34,364 bases of DNA from CAZSHG01 sp964606695 [NCBI: uncultured bacterium] (GTDB lineage Bacteria; UBP14; UBA6098), in NCBI GenBank assembly GCA_964606695.1, contig CAZSHG010000029.1, forward strand, positions 1 to 34,364. The letters are read 5' to 3'. The notes under the pieces are model-generated. The model made no database searches. It was not told where the DNA came from and saw nothing but the letters and a program-made list of their open reading frames with translations. The translations under genes and the position numbers were made by a program. Position 1 is the first letter of the stretch. Each line of letters opens with the position of its first letter. Shown piece by piece: positions 24,453 to 33,407 of the stretch.

Positions 24453-26192
24453 TTGAAGGTCAAACTCGCTAAAACCGCGGGTTTCTGTTCCGGCGTGAAA
24501 AACGCCGTCGATATCGTCCTCCGCACGGCATTGAACAAAAAAGGCCCCATATACACGTGGGGCCCTTTGATACATAACCCGCAGGTTGTGGAATTCCTCC
24601 GGGGACAGGGGATAGACGTAGCCCAAAATACGGATATTCTGGATGACAAAACGACGGTAGTTATACGCAGTCACGGTATCCCACCGGATGTCCGAAACGA
24701 ATTAAAAAATACAGGTTCAATAATCTGCGACGCCACCTGTCCTAAAGTAGCGAGAGTTCAATCTATCGTTAAGAGCAATTCCGCTAAAGACCGAGACGTT
24801 GTAATAGTCGGACATCGCGATCATGCCGAGGTAGCGGGACTGCTCGGTTACGCGGGCGATAGAGGCTACGTTGTCGCTGAAATCGACGATGTAAAAGCGC
24901 TACCCAAATTACGCGAACCGATAGTAATCGGTCAAACGACGCTGAGACGCGATTGGTATGAAGAACGTGCGAATGCCGTGGCGAAACGTTTCCCGGAAAC
25001 GGAGATCTTTGATACGTTATGCGATTCCACCTCCGCAAGACAGGATGAAATAGTCGAATTAGCCAGAGAAACGGACGCTATAGTAACTGTTGGAGGATAT
25101 AATTCCAGCAACACGAAGCGCTTATTCGAGGTCGCAAAAGCCACCGGCGTGAAGACAATCTGGGTCGAAACCGCAGACGAACTCGATCCCTCCGGCTTCT
25201 ACGACGCGAAAACAGTAGCCGTAACAGCGGGCGCAAGCACTCCTCATTGGATAGTATCCAATGTGATCGAAAAATTGGAACTCATTAATGAAGGAAATCT
25301 ACCGGTTTGGTCCAAACCCTTTTTCAAAGACCTGGGGTATATTATTATCCAGAGTAATATCCTTACCGGATTGGCCGCCGCGATGCTTGCCGCTTCTTTC
25401 CTTTTCCTCGCGGGCTTCCCTATCGATCCGCTTCTTCTTATGTCCATGGGACTTTTCATTTTTGGTTTCCATACGATCTATAATATCGTCGATTGGCAGG
25501 GAGTTATCCTTGCGGATCCCTCAAAACTGAACTTTTTCTGGGGTAATCGAAAATTACTGGGCGCATCTGCAATCGTCGGTTTAATAATATCGGCCCGATT
25601 GATGTGGTTATATAGACCGATAGCCTTTATCCTGACCGTTGCAGGAGGAATCGGGGCCGGTTTGTTCCTGTTTCTTAAAAACTTACGGGTATTTCCATAT
25701 GGGAAACGTTTCGTTCGTTTGAGAGAAATCCCGGGCGCACGAGATCTACTTCACGCCCTCGGTTGGCTCTTTGCATGTGGGATAGTCCCGCTAATTTCTA
25801 ACCGCGCCGAAATAACACATTCCGTAATCCTATCATTTTTCTGGATAGTATCGTTGAGTCTCTTACGTTCGACGCTCTTTTCTATTACGGATGTCGAAAG
25901 CGATCGGGTTCTGGGGCGCGAATCGCTTACGACTGTAATTGGCGAAAAAGCCGCATGGGTAACGGCCAGGATTTCTCTTCTACTGCCGTCTATTTTACTC
26001 ATTTTAGGTCTTTTCTTAGGAATTATCCTTCCGGGTTCGGCGTTATTATTGCTTTTTGTCGCATATATTTACGCGATAATAGAGTTATTCAGGCGTTCCG
26101 GAATAAAGCGAGGCACCTGGGCCGAACTCGCCGTCGATGGAGGATTCGTGTTCTGTGGAGCACTCTCGATCCTGGCCTTTTACCTATCCTGA
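24453..26192 (+). CDS. ispH: IspH (HMBPP reductase) fused to a UbiA-like prenyltransferase domain
   Basis: Residues 1-280 are a full IspH, the last enzyme of the MEP pathway, making IPP and DMAPP. All three Fe-S cysteines are present (Cys12, Cys96, Cys190), with His41, His74, His124 and Glu126. Residues 285-579 form a membrane domain of about eight hydrophobic segments. Its second aspartate motif is clean UbiA type (DVESDRVLGRESLTTVIG, Asp480 and Asp484). The first motif is degenerate (YNIVDWQGVILADP, only Asp347 in register with NDxxDxxxD). The product may thus couple isoprenoid precursor supply with a membrane prenyltransferase. The TTG start is set by the IspH N-terminus, which matches family members exactly, and lies six bases after the preceding stop. 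The reading frame is continuous. IspH is certain; UbiA is very likely; UbiA activity is uncertain. Confidence 0.9.
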   Translation: MKVKLAKTAGFCSGVKNAVDIVLRTALNKKGPIYTWGPLIHNPQVVEFLRGQGIDVAQNTDILDDKTTVVIRSHGIPPDVRNELKNTGSIICDATCPKVARVQSIVKSNSAKDRDVVIVGHRDHAEVAGLLGYAGDRGYVVAEIDDVKALPKLREPIVIGQTTLRRDWYEERANAVAKRFPETEIFDTLCDSTSARQDEIVELARETDAIVTVGGYNSSNTKRLFEVAKATGVKTIWVETADELDPSGFYDAKTVAVTAGASTPHWIVSNVIEKLELINEGNLPVWSKPFFKDLGYIIIQSNILTGLAAAMLAASFLFLAGFPIDPLLLMSMGLFIFGFHTIYNIVDWQGVILADPSKLNFFWGNRKLLGASAIVGLIISARLMWLYRPIAFILTVAGGIGAGLFLFLKNLRVFPYGKRFVRLREIPGARDLLHALGWLFACGIVPLISNRAEITHSVILSFFWIVSLSLLRSTLFSITDVESDRVLGRESLTTVIGEKAAWVTARISLLLPSILLILGLFLGIILPGSALLLLFVAYIYAIIELFRRSGIKRGTWAELAVDGGFVFCGALSILAFYLS

Positions 26193-26300
26193 TTCCCGAA
26201 AATAATCCTAAAACCGTTCGCCGCTGATGTGTCGAATAGTGTTGTGTTTGCGCAAGAAATAGAAGTAACTTAACTCCTATTAAAAAACCCTAAAAATAAG

Positions 26301-26328
26301 TGGACATTTACTAAAGTAGGTATATGTT
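26301..26328 (+). promoter_or_regulatory. Possible promoter for the methylmalonyl-CoA operon
   Basis: TGGACA (26301-26306), a 16-base spacer and TATGTT (26323-26328) lie in an AT-rich gap 53 bases before the mutase start. The match is moderate (5/6 and 4/6). Confidence 0.35.
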
Positions 26329-26381
26329 ATTGCGTCAATATCGTCCATTATTACGATGATTATATCGAGGTGTAAAATACA

Positions 26382-28118
26382 ATGGAAGATAACAGTAACG
26401 ATGAACAACATAAGAAATGCGGCGTAAATCCCGGATGCGACGCCGGTTTCGTCCGCAAAAAACATGAATTCATAGAGTCAGAAAAAGATAGATGGGAAAA
26501 TAGCTCTCTGAAAAAGTTCCTCGATAAAGCTCCCGAACGCGATGGCCTTATCGACTACGAAGGCAATCCAGTTCAACGTTTTGCGACCCCCACCGATTTC
26601 GATTGCGAATACGAGGAAAAACTCGGTTTTCCGGGCGAGTATCCATTCACGCGTGGAGTTTACCCCACAGGCTATCGAGGCAGACTCTGGACTATGCGTC
26701 AATACGCCGGTTTCGGAACTGCCGAGGAATCGAACAAGCGCTACAAATTCCTGCTCGAACAAGGCCAAACCGGCCTCTCCGTCGCTTTCGACCTGCCCAC
26801 CCAGATAGGTTATGATTCCGACGGCAAGATGAGTGTCGGCGAGGTCGGCAAAGTGGGCGTGGCAATAGATTCGCTGGAAGACGTGGAGACGCTTTTCGAT
26901 GGAATCCCGCTGGATAAAGTCTCCACTTCGATGACCATAAACTCGACCGCGGCCATCCTGCTGGCGATGTATATCGCTGTTGGCGAAAAGCAGGGAGTTA
27001 CTCCGGACAAGCTTCGTGGAACAATTCAAAACGACATTCTCAAAGAATACATAGCGCGCGGAACTTATATCTATCCTCCACGGCAGTCGATGAGAATTAT
27101 AACGAATATCTTCGAATACTGCACGAAAAACGTGCCGCGCTGGAATACCATATCGATTTCCGGCTATCACATTCGGGAAGCCGGTTCCTCGGCGGTGCAA
27201 GAAGTCGCGTTTACGTTGGCCGACGGCATCGAATACTGCAAAGCCGCAATCGAAGCGGGCCTGAATATTGACGATTTCGCGGGGCGATTATCATTCTTCT
27301 TCAACGCTCACAACGACCTTCTCGAAGAGACCGCCAAATTCCGCGCGGCAAGGCGAATGTGGGCGAAAATCATCAAGGAGAGATTCAGCGCGAAGAAATC
27401 CAAATCGATGAAGCTCCGATTCCACACTCAGACCGCCGGTTCGACCCTTACCGCGCAACAGCCGGACAACAACATCGTTCGGGTGGCGATACAAACCCTC
27501 GCCGCCGTTCTCGGTGGAACGCAAAGCCTGCATACAAATTCTCGTGACGAGGCACTCTCGCTACCCACCGAAGATTCAGTCAGAATCGCCCTGCGCACCC
27601 AGCAGATAGTCGCCACGGAATCCGGCGTCGCCAATACCATCGATCCACTGGCGGGGTCTTATTTCATCGAAGAGCTTACCGATAAAATCGAACGAGAAGC
27701 CTTCGAATATATCGAACAAATCGACGAGATGGGCGGCATGATTTCCGCCATCGAACAGGGCTATGTCCAGAAGGAGATTCAGGACAGCGCGTATAATTAT
27801 CAGCGGAGTATCGAAAGTGGTGAACGCGTCATCGTGGGCGTCAACAAATACAAAATCGACAGAGAACCACCAAAAGAGCTTCTCAAGGTTGATCCCAGTA
27901 TCCGAGACGTGCAAATCCGTAAACTGGAAGCGCTAAAAGAGCGCCGCGACAACGATGCCGTTCAGAAACATCTGGAAGCCCTGGCCGGCGCCGCCGGTGG
28001 CGACGAAAATCTGATGCCCTACATAATCGCCGCAGTTCGCGAATACGCCACAATCGGCGAAATCAGCGATGTTCTGCGCGAAGCTTTCGGTGAATACAAA
28101 GAGCAGGTTATTCTCTGA
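26382..28118 (+). CDS. mcmA: Methylmalonyl-CoA mutase, catalytic (TIM-barrel) subunit
   Basis: The 578-residue substrate-binding chain of a split B12-dependent mutase interconverts succinyl-CoA and (R)-methylmalonyl-CoA with McmB. The core block [17 protein letters not shown] and RQYAGF (106-111), then [15 protein letters not shown] and SMTINSTAA, are characteristic; the Tyr in RQYAGF is the form typical of methylmalonyl rather than isobutyryl mutases. A TGY replaces the more common TMY in that block. A short N-terminal extension has two cysteines ([10 protein letters not shown]) and is not normally conserved. It lacks the C-terminal B12 domain, which is encoded separately nine bases downstream. 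A GAGGTG lies some 11 bases before the ATG. First gene of a tightly packed nine-gene operon. Confidence 0.95.
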   Translation: MEDNSNDEQHKKCGVNPGCDAGFVRKKHEFIESEKDRWENSSLKKFLDKAPERDGLIDYEGNPVQRFATPTDFDCEYEEKLGFPGEYPFTRGVYPTGYRGRLWTMRQYAGFGTAEESNKRYKFLLEQGQTGLSVAFDLPTQIGYDSDGKMSVGEVGKVGVAIDSLEDVETLFDGIPLDKVSTSMTINSTAAILLAMYIAVGEKQGVTPDKLRGTIQNDILKEYIARGTYIYPPRQSMRIITNIFEYCTKNVPRWNTISISGYHIREAGSSAVQEVAFTLADGIEYCKAAIEAGLNIDDFAGRLSFFFNAHNDLLEETAKFRAARRMWAKIIKERFSAKKSKSMKLRFHTQTAGSTLTAQQPDNNIVRVAIQTLAAVLGGTQSLHTNSRDEALSLPTEDSVRIALRTQQIVATESGVANTIDPLAGSYFIEELTDKIEREAFEYIEQIDEMGGMISAIEQGYVQKEIQDSAYNYQRSIESGERVIVGVNKYKIDREPPKELLKVDPSIRDVQIRKLEALKERRDNDAVQKHLEALAGAAGGDENLMPYIIAAVREYATIGEISDVLREAFGEYKEQVIL

Positions 28119-28127
28119 GGAGATACC

Positions 28128-28532
28128 ATGGATAATCGAGTGAGAATATTGATAGCCAAACCCGGCCTGGACGGCCACGACCGAGGGGCGAAGTTCATTG
28201 CAAAAGCATTGCGGGATTTCGGATTCGAAGTTATATACACGGGCATTCGCCAAACTCCGGAAAGCATTGTGGGGACTGCCATTCAGGAGGACGTCGATTT
28301 CATCGGCCTGTCGCTCCTCTCCGGCGCGCATAACATATCCTTCCCGCAGGTCACCGAACTCTTGCGCAAAAAAGGCGCGGAGGACATTATCGTCTTCGGC
28401 GGCGGAATTATCCCGGAAGACGACATCCCCTTCCTCAAGGAAAAAGGAGTCAAAGCCGTTTTTGGCCCGGGAACTACGGTCAAAGAAATCGTTGATTTCA
28501 TCGAGAAGGAGATGGCCAAAAAGAAGGCCTGA
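28128..28532 (+). CDS. mcmB: Methylmalonyl-CoA mutase, B12-binding subunit
   Basis: This 134-residue flavodoxin-like subunit holds the cobalamin cofactor for McmA. The DxHxxG motif that displaces the dimethylbenzimidazole ligand is Asp15-Gly-His17-Asp-Arg-Gly20, in the usual [12 protein letters not shown] setting. SLLSGAHN and [20 protein letters not shown] follow, matching the Ser-x-Leu and Gly-Gly motifs of the fold. The gene starts after a good GAGGAGAT site and its stop is one base from the MeaB start. Length is complete for a stand-alone B12 domain. Confidence 0.95.
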   Translation: MDNRVRILIAKPGLDGHDRGAKFIAKALRDFGFEVIYTGIRQTPESIVGTAIQEDVDFIGLSLLSGAHNISFPQVTELLRKKGAEDIIVFGGGIIPEDDIPFLKEKGVKAVFGPGTTVKEIVDFIEKEMAKKKA

Positions 28533-28533
28533 C

Positions 28534-29493
28534 ATGTCTTCGAACATCGCAAAAGGCATTTTAGACGGCAACCCCAGAGCTATCGCGAAGGGAATTTCCG
28601 CCGTCGAACGAGGGGGAGAAGCCGGTTACGAAATTCTGCATGAGATTTACGGCCGTAACCAGAGCTATATTCTCGGCGTGACTGGCCCGGCGGGTGCGGG
28701 AAAAAGTTCGCTCATCAACGCGCTCATTCCATATCTCAAACAGCGATACGACAAAATCGGCATTCTGACGGTAGATCCCAGTTCGCCTTTCTCCGGTGGA
28801 GCCATTTTAGGCGATAGAATCCGCATGCAAGACCACGCTACCGACGATAAGGTCTTCATTCGAAGCATGGCATCCCGAGGACATTTAGGTGGTGTCTCAG
28901 CCGCCACGAAGGATGCCATAAACGTCCTGGAAGCCGCCGGATTTGATTTGATTATCGTGGAAACCGTAGGCATAGGCCAGGACGAAATCGAAATTATCAA
29001 CCTATCGGACACTACTCTACTCATCCAGGTGCCGGGTATGGGCGACGATATCCAGGTGATGAAATCCGGTGTGATGGAAATTGGCGATATTTTTGTCGTA
29101 AACAAAGCAGATCGCGAGGGGGCGGATAGAATCGTCCGTTATCTCCGGTCCATGCTGGAAGAAAATTACGGCGATTCAAAATATATCCCACCGGTTGTTC
29201 CGGCATCGGCAACTAACGGGAAAGGTCTCGAAAACGTTCTTTCCGCCATTGTTATTCATCACGAATACATCGTGAAAACCGGCGAAATAGAAGAACTTCA
29301 CGCTGAACGCATTGAGGACGATATCGAATCGGTATTACAATTGAAAATCGACGCCTATCTCAGGGAATATCTCGATTTCGATTATAACATGTCCGACTGG
29401 ATCGACCAGATCCTTTCCGGGCGAGAAACACCATACTCTCTTGTGAATAGACTCGGCGATGAAATTATCCGAGCCATCAGGGAGCGCCGATGA
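28534..29493 (+). CDS. meaB: MeaB/ArgK-type GTPase chaperone of the mutase
   Basis: A SIMIBI-class GTPase that loads and protects the cobalamin of methylmalonyl-CoA mutase. Walker A is GPAGAGKS at 51-58; then VDPSSPFSGGAILGDRIRM, the ETVGIGQDE switch region and NKAD for guanine specificity. At 319 residues it has normal MeaB length. A longer frame reaches back to 28198 through mcmB, but the ATG at 28534 follows the mcmB stop by one base and gives the family N-terminus. It overlaps mce by four bases (ATGA). Earlier annotations call such proteins ArgK; the context with mcmA and mcmB settles the role. Confidence 0.95.
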   Translation: MSSNIAKGILDGNPRAIAKGISAVERGGEAGYEILHEIYGRNQSYILGVTGPAGAGKSSLINALIPYLKQRYDKIGILTVDPSSPFSGGAILGDRIRMQDHATDDKVFIRSMASRGHLGGVSAATKDAINVLEAAGFDLIIVETVGIGQDEIEIINLSDTTLLIQVPGMGDDIQVMKSGVMEIGDIFVVNKADREGADRIVRYLRSMLEENYGDSKYIPPVVPASATNGKGLENVLSAIVIHHEYIVKTGEIEELHAERIEDDIESVLQLKIDAYLREYLDFDYNMSDWIDQILSGRETPYSLVNRLGDEIIRAIRERR

Positions 29494-29900
29494 TCGAAAA
29501 AATAGACCATCTGGGAATAGCGGTAGAGAGCCTCGCGGAGACCATCCCGGTCTTCCGAGATATGCTCGGCCTCGAACTTGTCGAGGAAGAAGAAGTTCCA
29601 GACCAGAAGGTCCGCGTCGCAAAATTCCGTGCCGGCGACGTCGATATCGAGCTTCTCGAACCGACTTCTCCGGACAGTCCGATAGCAAAATTCCTGTCCA
29701 AACGCGGGCAGGGGATACATCATATAGCTTACGAAACAGACGACATCCGCGGCCAAATCGAGAAACTGGTCGATGAGGGCGCGAGAATGATAGATAATGT
29801 CCCCAGAACGGGGGCGGGTGGCAAACGAATTGCCTTCATCCACCCGAAATCCACCGCGAAAATTCTCACAGAGATATGCGAGGAACCGAATGACGATTGA
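29490..29900 (+). CDS. mce: Methylmalonyl-CoA epimerase
   Basis: This 136-residue VOC-fold enzyme interconverts (R)- and (S)-methylmalonyl-CoA, linking the mutase to the decarboxylase, which uses the (S) form. Both metal-binding halves are seen: IDHLGIAV with His7, DIELLEP (Glu54 region), [10 protein letters not shown] with His77/His78, and the C-terminal KILTEICE with Glu128. The start overlaps the meaB stop (ATGA) and its last codons overlap mmdA by 11 bases, so translation of the three is probably coupled. Confidence 0.95.
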   Translation: MIEKIDHLGIAVESLAETIPVFRDMLGLELVEEEEVPDQKVRVAKFRAGDVDIELLEPTSPDSPIAKFLSKRGQGIHHIAYETDDIRGQIEKLVDEGARMIDNVPRTGAGGKRIAFIHPKSTAKILTEICEEPNDD

Positions 29901-31440
29901 AGAAAAGCTACTAAAACTCAAAAATCGCCGCGAAGAAGCCCATAAGGGCGGCGGCGAGAAACGAATCGAGAAACAGCACGCCAGGGGCAAATTAACTGCC
30001 CGCGAGCGAATCGATATTCTGCTCGACCCGGACAGCTTCGAGGAATTCGACACCTTTGTCGAGCACGAATGCACTAACCTGGGCATCGACAAGAAGCATT
30101 TCGCCGGCGACGGTGTCGTGACAGGTTATGGCACCATCGACGGCCGGAAAGTATTTGTCTTCTCCCACGATTTTACGGTGTTCGGCGGTTCACTTTCCAA
30201 GACTTTCGCCAATAAGGTGCTAAAAGTGATGGACATGGCGGCGAAAACCGGCGCGCCGGTAATCGGGCTTAATGATTCCGGCGGCGCACGCATTCAGGAA
30301 GGCGTAGATTCCCTGGCGGGCTATGGTGATATCTTCCTGAAAAACGTGATGTATTCCGGCGTCGTCCCTCAGATTTCGGCGATAATGGGCCCCTGCGCAG
30401 GCGGAGCCGTCTACTCACCCGCTATCACGGACTTCGTTTTCATGGTCAAAGACAACAGCTACATGTTCGTAACCGGCCCGAAGGTCGTTAAGACAGTAAC
30501 CAACGAGGACGTAACGGTCGATGAACTGGGCGGAAGCTACGTCCACAACTCCAAAAGCGGCGTCTCGCATTTTGCATGCGAGAGCGAGGAGGAGCTACTT
30601 CAGTCGATACGCACACTTATTTCCTACGTCCCGCAGAACAACATGGAACTCCCGCCCGAATACGAGACGGAAGATTCGCCACAGCGCGAGTGTTTCAAAC
30701 TCAACGGCCTGATACCCGACAATCCTAACGTCCCATACGACGTCCGTGAAGTAATCAATGAAATCGTGGACGACGGCGAATTCTTCGAGGTGCAGAAACT
30801 CTGGGCATCGAATATAGTAGTGGGATTCGCGCGTTTCGCCGGAAAGTCAGTGGGAATAATTGCCAACCAGCCCAAACATCTCGCCGGAGTGCTGGACATC
30901 AACGCATCCATTAAAGGCGCGCGTTTCGTGCGTTTCTGCGATTCTTTCAACATCCCATTAATTACACTGGAAGACGTCCCCGGCTTTTTGCCCGGCACTA
31001 TTCAGGAGCACGGCGGAATCATTCGCCACGGTGCGAAACTGCTTTTCGCATACGCCGAAGCGACCGTCCCGAAAATCACCGTCATCCTTCGCAAAGCTTA
31101 CGGCGGCGCATATGACGTCATGAGCTCGAAACACCTTCGCGGCGATGTCAACTACGCTTTGCCCACCGCCGAAATCGCGGTCATGGGACCAAAGGGCGCG
31201 GTGGAAATCATATTCCGGCGTGAAATTAAAAATGCAGATAATCCCGAGGAAAAAGCCGCCGAACTGGAAGCCGAATATCGAGATAAATTCGCCAATCCAT
31301 ACGTCGCGGCGAAGAAGGGCTACATCGACGATGTCATCGAGCCACAGAATACACGATACCGCATCTGCCGCGCGCTGGCCATGCTCGCAGATAAACGTGA
31401 AAAACTGCCATTCAAAAAACATGGGAACATCCCCCTATAA
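29890..31440 (+). CDS. mmdA: Methylmalonyl-CoA decarboxylase carboxyltransferase subunit (or propionyl-CoA carboxylase beta chain)
   Basis: A 516-residue crotonase-fold carboxyltransferase that moves the carboxyl group of methylmalonyl-CoA to biotin on MmdC. Family motifs: [38 protein letters not shown] (acyl-CoA site), [14 protein letters not shown], then the second half [25 protein letters not shown] and [18 protein letters not shown]. The same family includes propionyl-CoA carboxylase beta chains; the adjacent OadG-like, biotin carrier and OadB-type membrane genes argue for the Na+-pumping decarboxylase. The ATG at 29890 matches the usual N-terminus and follows a GAGG site; an upstream in-frame start at 29797 lies in mce. 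No biotin carboxylase gene is present in the operon. Confidence 0.93.
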   Translation: MTIEEKLLKLKNRREEAHKGGGEKRIEKQHARGKLTARERIDILLDPDSFEEFDTFVEHECTNLGIDKKHFAGDGVVTGYGTIDGRKVFVFSHDFTVFGGSLSKTFANKVLKVMDMAAKTGAPVIGLNDSGGARIQEGVDSLAGYGDIFLKNVMYSGVVPQISAIMGPCAGGAVYSPAITDFVFMVKDNSYMFVTGPKVVKTVTNEDVTVDELGGSYVHNSKSGVSHFACESEEELLQSIRTLISYVPQNNMELPPEYETEDSPQRECFKLNGLIPDNPNVPYDVREVINEIVDDGEFFEVQKLWASNIVVGFARFAGKSVGIIANQPKHLAGVLDINASIKGARFVRFCDSFNIPLITLEDVPGFLPGTIQEHGGIIRHGAKLLFAYAEATVPKITVILRKAYGGAYDVMSSKHLRGDVNYALPTAEIAVMGPKGAVEIIFRREIKNADNPEEKAAELEAEYRDKFANPYVAAKKGYIDDVIEPQNTRYRICRALAMLADKREKLPFKKHGNIPL

Positions 31441-31449
31441 GGAGATATC

Positions 31450-31800
31450 ATGTTATCCAGAAACATATTAGTGGTTTTTGGGGACATCGTTAGCCTGTCG
31501 ATAACCGGTATTCTCGTCGTGATGTCCGGGCTTGCCCTGTTATCGATAGCCGTCGCGCTGTTCAAATACATTATTCCAGGCGCCAGTAAGAAGCCAGCCG
31601 TAAAAAAGATAGAAAGGGAAACGCCCTCGAAGCCCGTGAAAAAAATTAAACATCTGGACGAAGACCAGATCGCCGCAATCGCTACGGCTGTTACAATCGA
31701 GTGGAAACTATATCATGAGAAGCCCAATAAACAATATACATTCGATTATAAAGGCGAACGTATATCGTCCTGGACGATGTCCGAATATATCGCCGAATAG
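31450..31800 (+). CDS. Sodium-pump decarboxylase gamma/delta subunit (OadG-like)
   Basis: A 116-residue protein with one membrane span (about residues 16-40, LSITGILVVMSGLALLSIAV), then a lysine/proline linker and a short helical C-terminal segment DEDQIAAIATAVTIEW, as in OadG/MmdD subunits that tie the carboxyltransferase to the membrane part. AAGGAG precedes the start. The assignment relies as much on position, between mmdA and the biotin carrier, as on sequence, because this family is poorly conserved. Confidence 0.82.
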   Translation: MLSRNILVVFGDIVSLSITGILVVMSGLALLSIAVALFKYIIPGASKKPAVKKIERETPSKPVKKIKHLDEDQIAAIATAVTIEWKLYHEKPNKQYTFDYKGERISSWTMSEYIAE

Positions 31801-31809
31801 GAGAGTATA

Positions 31810-32262
31810 ATGGGACAATACATATTGACGATAAAAAACAAGGATTACAAGGTCAATGTTAAAAAAATCGAGGGTATGCGCGCCGAAATCGAAATCGACG
31901 GCAAAGCCCTTACCGTGCACATCGAACAGTTGGGCATAAAGCGAGAACCTTCCCGCACCCAGGTCAAAAAGAAACGGACGCCATCCGAAACCAGAACGCC
32001 GCAGACTCCCACTCCAGCGGAACACCCCAAATCCGGCGGCAAGACCATGAAAGTCAACGCCCCTATCCCCGGCGTTATTCTGAAAATCGACGTCGCCGAG
32101 GGCGATGCCGTCAAAGCCGGGCAGGATCTGCTCGTCATGGAGGCTATGAAGATGGAGAATCAGATTCAGGCCACCCTTTCCGGACGAATCGCGAAAATCA
32201 ATGTTCGAGTTGACGATTCGGTTCAACAGGACGACGTTCTTCTGGAAATCGAAAGGTCATAA
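31810..32262 (+). CDS. mmdC: Biotin carboxyl carrier subunit of the decarboxylase
   Basis: This 150-residue protein carries the biotin that shuttles CO2 from MmdA to the membrane subunit MmdB. The biotinylation motif EAMKMEN has its acceptor Lys at residue 114, in a barrel-sandwich domain running from about 76 (MKVNAPIPGVILKIDVAEGDAV) to the end. A Pro/Thr/Lys-rich linker (about 50-72) connects it to an N-terminal beta segment (YILTIKNKDYKVNVKKIEG). GGAG precedes the start. BirA, encoded two genes downstream, is the expected modifying enzyme. Confidence 0.95.
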   Translation: MGQYILTIKNKDYKVNVKKIEGMRAEIEIDGKALTVHIEQLGIKREPSRTQVKKKRTPSETRTPQTPTPAEHPKSGGKTMKVNAPIPGVILKIDVAEGDAVKAGQDLLVMEAMKMENQIQATLSGRIAKINVRVDDSVQQDDVLLEIERS

Positions 32263-32273
32263 GGAGTTATCCA

Positions 32274-33401
32274 ATGGAAACCTTTTTCCAGTTCCTGCAA
32301 GATACCGGCTTCTTCAATTTCTCACTTCAGAATATCGTGATGATGATTTTCGGAGGGATATTTATCTTCCTCGCGATAAAAAAGAACTACGAGCCGTTAC
32401 TTCTCATTCCAATAGGCTTTGGAATAATTGTGGGCAATACCCCCGTGCCGGCCGGCATCGAAGTCGGCATCGACGCCGAGTCCTCCGTTTTCAACGCCCT
32501 CTACTTCGGCGTCCGAACCGGCCTTTATCCGGCTATGATCTTCCTCGGCGTAGGCGCAATGACCGATTTCTCGACCCTCATCTCCAATCCGAAGACTATC
32601 ATCCTCGGCGCGGCGGCGCAGATTGGTGTTTTCATCACCTTTTTTGTAGCGACGATAGTATTCAAGTTCGATACTGCCCTCGCCGCGGCAATCGGCCTTA
32701 TTGGCGGTGCTGACGGCCCGACATCGATATATCTCGTCTCGAAACTCGCGCCGGCATATCTCGCGCCGGTTTCGATAGCCGCGTATTCATACATGTCCCT
32801 CGTGCCGGTGATTCAGCCGCCCATCATGAAACTGCTGACATCGAAAAAAGAGCGCCTCATCCGTATGCCCGCGCCGCGCAATGTCTCCTCCCGCGAGAAG
32901 ATATTCTTCCCGATAGTCGCCTTTCTCGTCAGCGCCCTTATCGCGCCGGGTGCATTGCCGTTGCTGGGTCTGCTATTTTTAGGCAACCTGATGAAGGAGA
33001 GCGGAGTTACCAACCGTCTCGCCAAAACCGCATCCACCGCTTTAGTCGATACATTCACGATATTCATCGGAATCTGCGTTGGCCTGAGCGCTCGAGGCGA
33101 CACTTTCCTGACCATGGAATCCATCAAGATATTTATGCTGGGTGTAGTCGCCTTCGCCTTCGCTACCGCCGGAGGAGTGCTGTTCGCCAAGTTCATGAAC
33201 CTCTTCCTCAAAGAGAAAATCAACCCGTTAATCGGCGCGGCTGGCGTTTCCGCAGTTCCCAATTCGGCGAGGGTCGTCCAGATGGTCGGGCGCAAGGAAG
33301 ACCCGGATAACCATCTCCTCATGCACGCCATGGGGCCGAACGTCGCAGGTGTTATCGGCACCGCAATCGCGGCGGGGATATTCCTCAGTAAATTCATGTA
33401 G
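32274..33401 (+). CDS. mmdB: Sodium-ion-translocating decarboxylase beta subunit
   Basis: A 375-residue membrane protein with about nine to eleven spans. It decarboxylates carboxybiotin and exports Na+. The key ion-site block GGADGPTSIYLVSKLAP contains Asp147, corresponding to the essential aspartate of the OadB family; GVGAMTDFSTLISNPKTIILGAAAQIGVF and the C-terminal AGVSAVPNSARVVQMVGRKEDP...MGPNVAGVIGTA are also characteristic. AAGGAG lies a few bases before the start. The stop is six bases from the birA start. Confidence 0.95.
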   Translation: METFFQFLQDTGFFNFSLQNIVMMIFGGIFIFLAIKKNYEPLLLIPIGFGIIVGNTPVPAGIEVGIDAESSVFNALYFGVRTGLYPAMIFLGVGAMTDFSTLISNPKTIILGAAAQIGVFITFFVATIVFKFDTALAAAIGLIGGADGPTSIYLVSKLAPAYLAPVSIAAYSYMSLVPVIQPPIMKLLTSKKERLIRMPAPRNVSSREKIFFPIVAFLVSALIAPGALPLLGLLFLGNLMKESGVTNRLAKTASTALVDTFTIFIGICVGLSARGDTFLTMESIKIFMLGVVAFAFATAGGVLFAKFMNLFLKEKINPLIGAAGVSAVPNSARVVQMVGRKEDPDNHLLMHAMGPNVAGVIGTAIAAGIFLSKFM

Positions 33402-33407
33402 GTGAAT

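Noticed and set aside
24540-24568. GC-rich inverted repeat GGCCCC/GGGGCC in ispH
   Set aside because: It encodes the family-conserved GPIYTWGPLIHNP segment; the pairing is a by-product of conserved codons.
26478-27200. A 240-codon minus-strand open frame opposite mcmA
   Set aside because: Shadow of a highly conserved catalytic region; no ribosome binding site or recognisable product.
29890-31440. Propionyl-CoA carboxylase beta chain as the main call
   Set aside because: The protein family is shared, but the directly linked OadG-like, biotin carrier and OadB-type subunits, together with the lack of a biotin carboxylase, favour the sodium-pumping decarboxylase.
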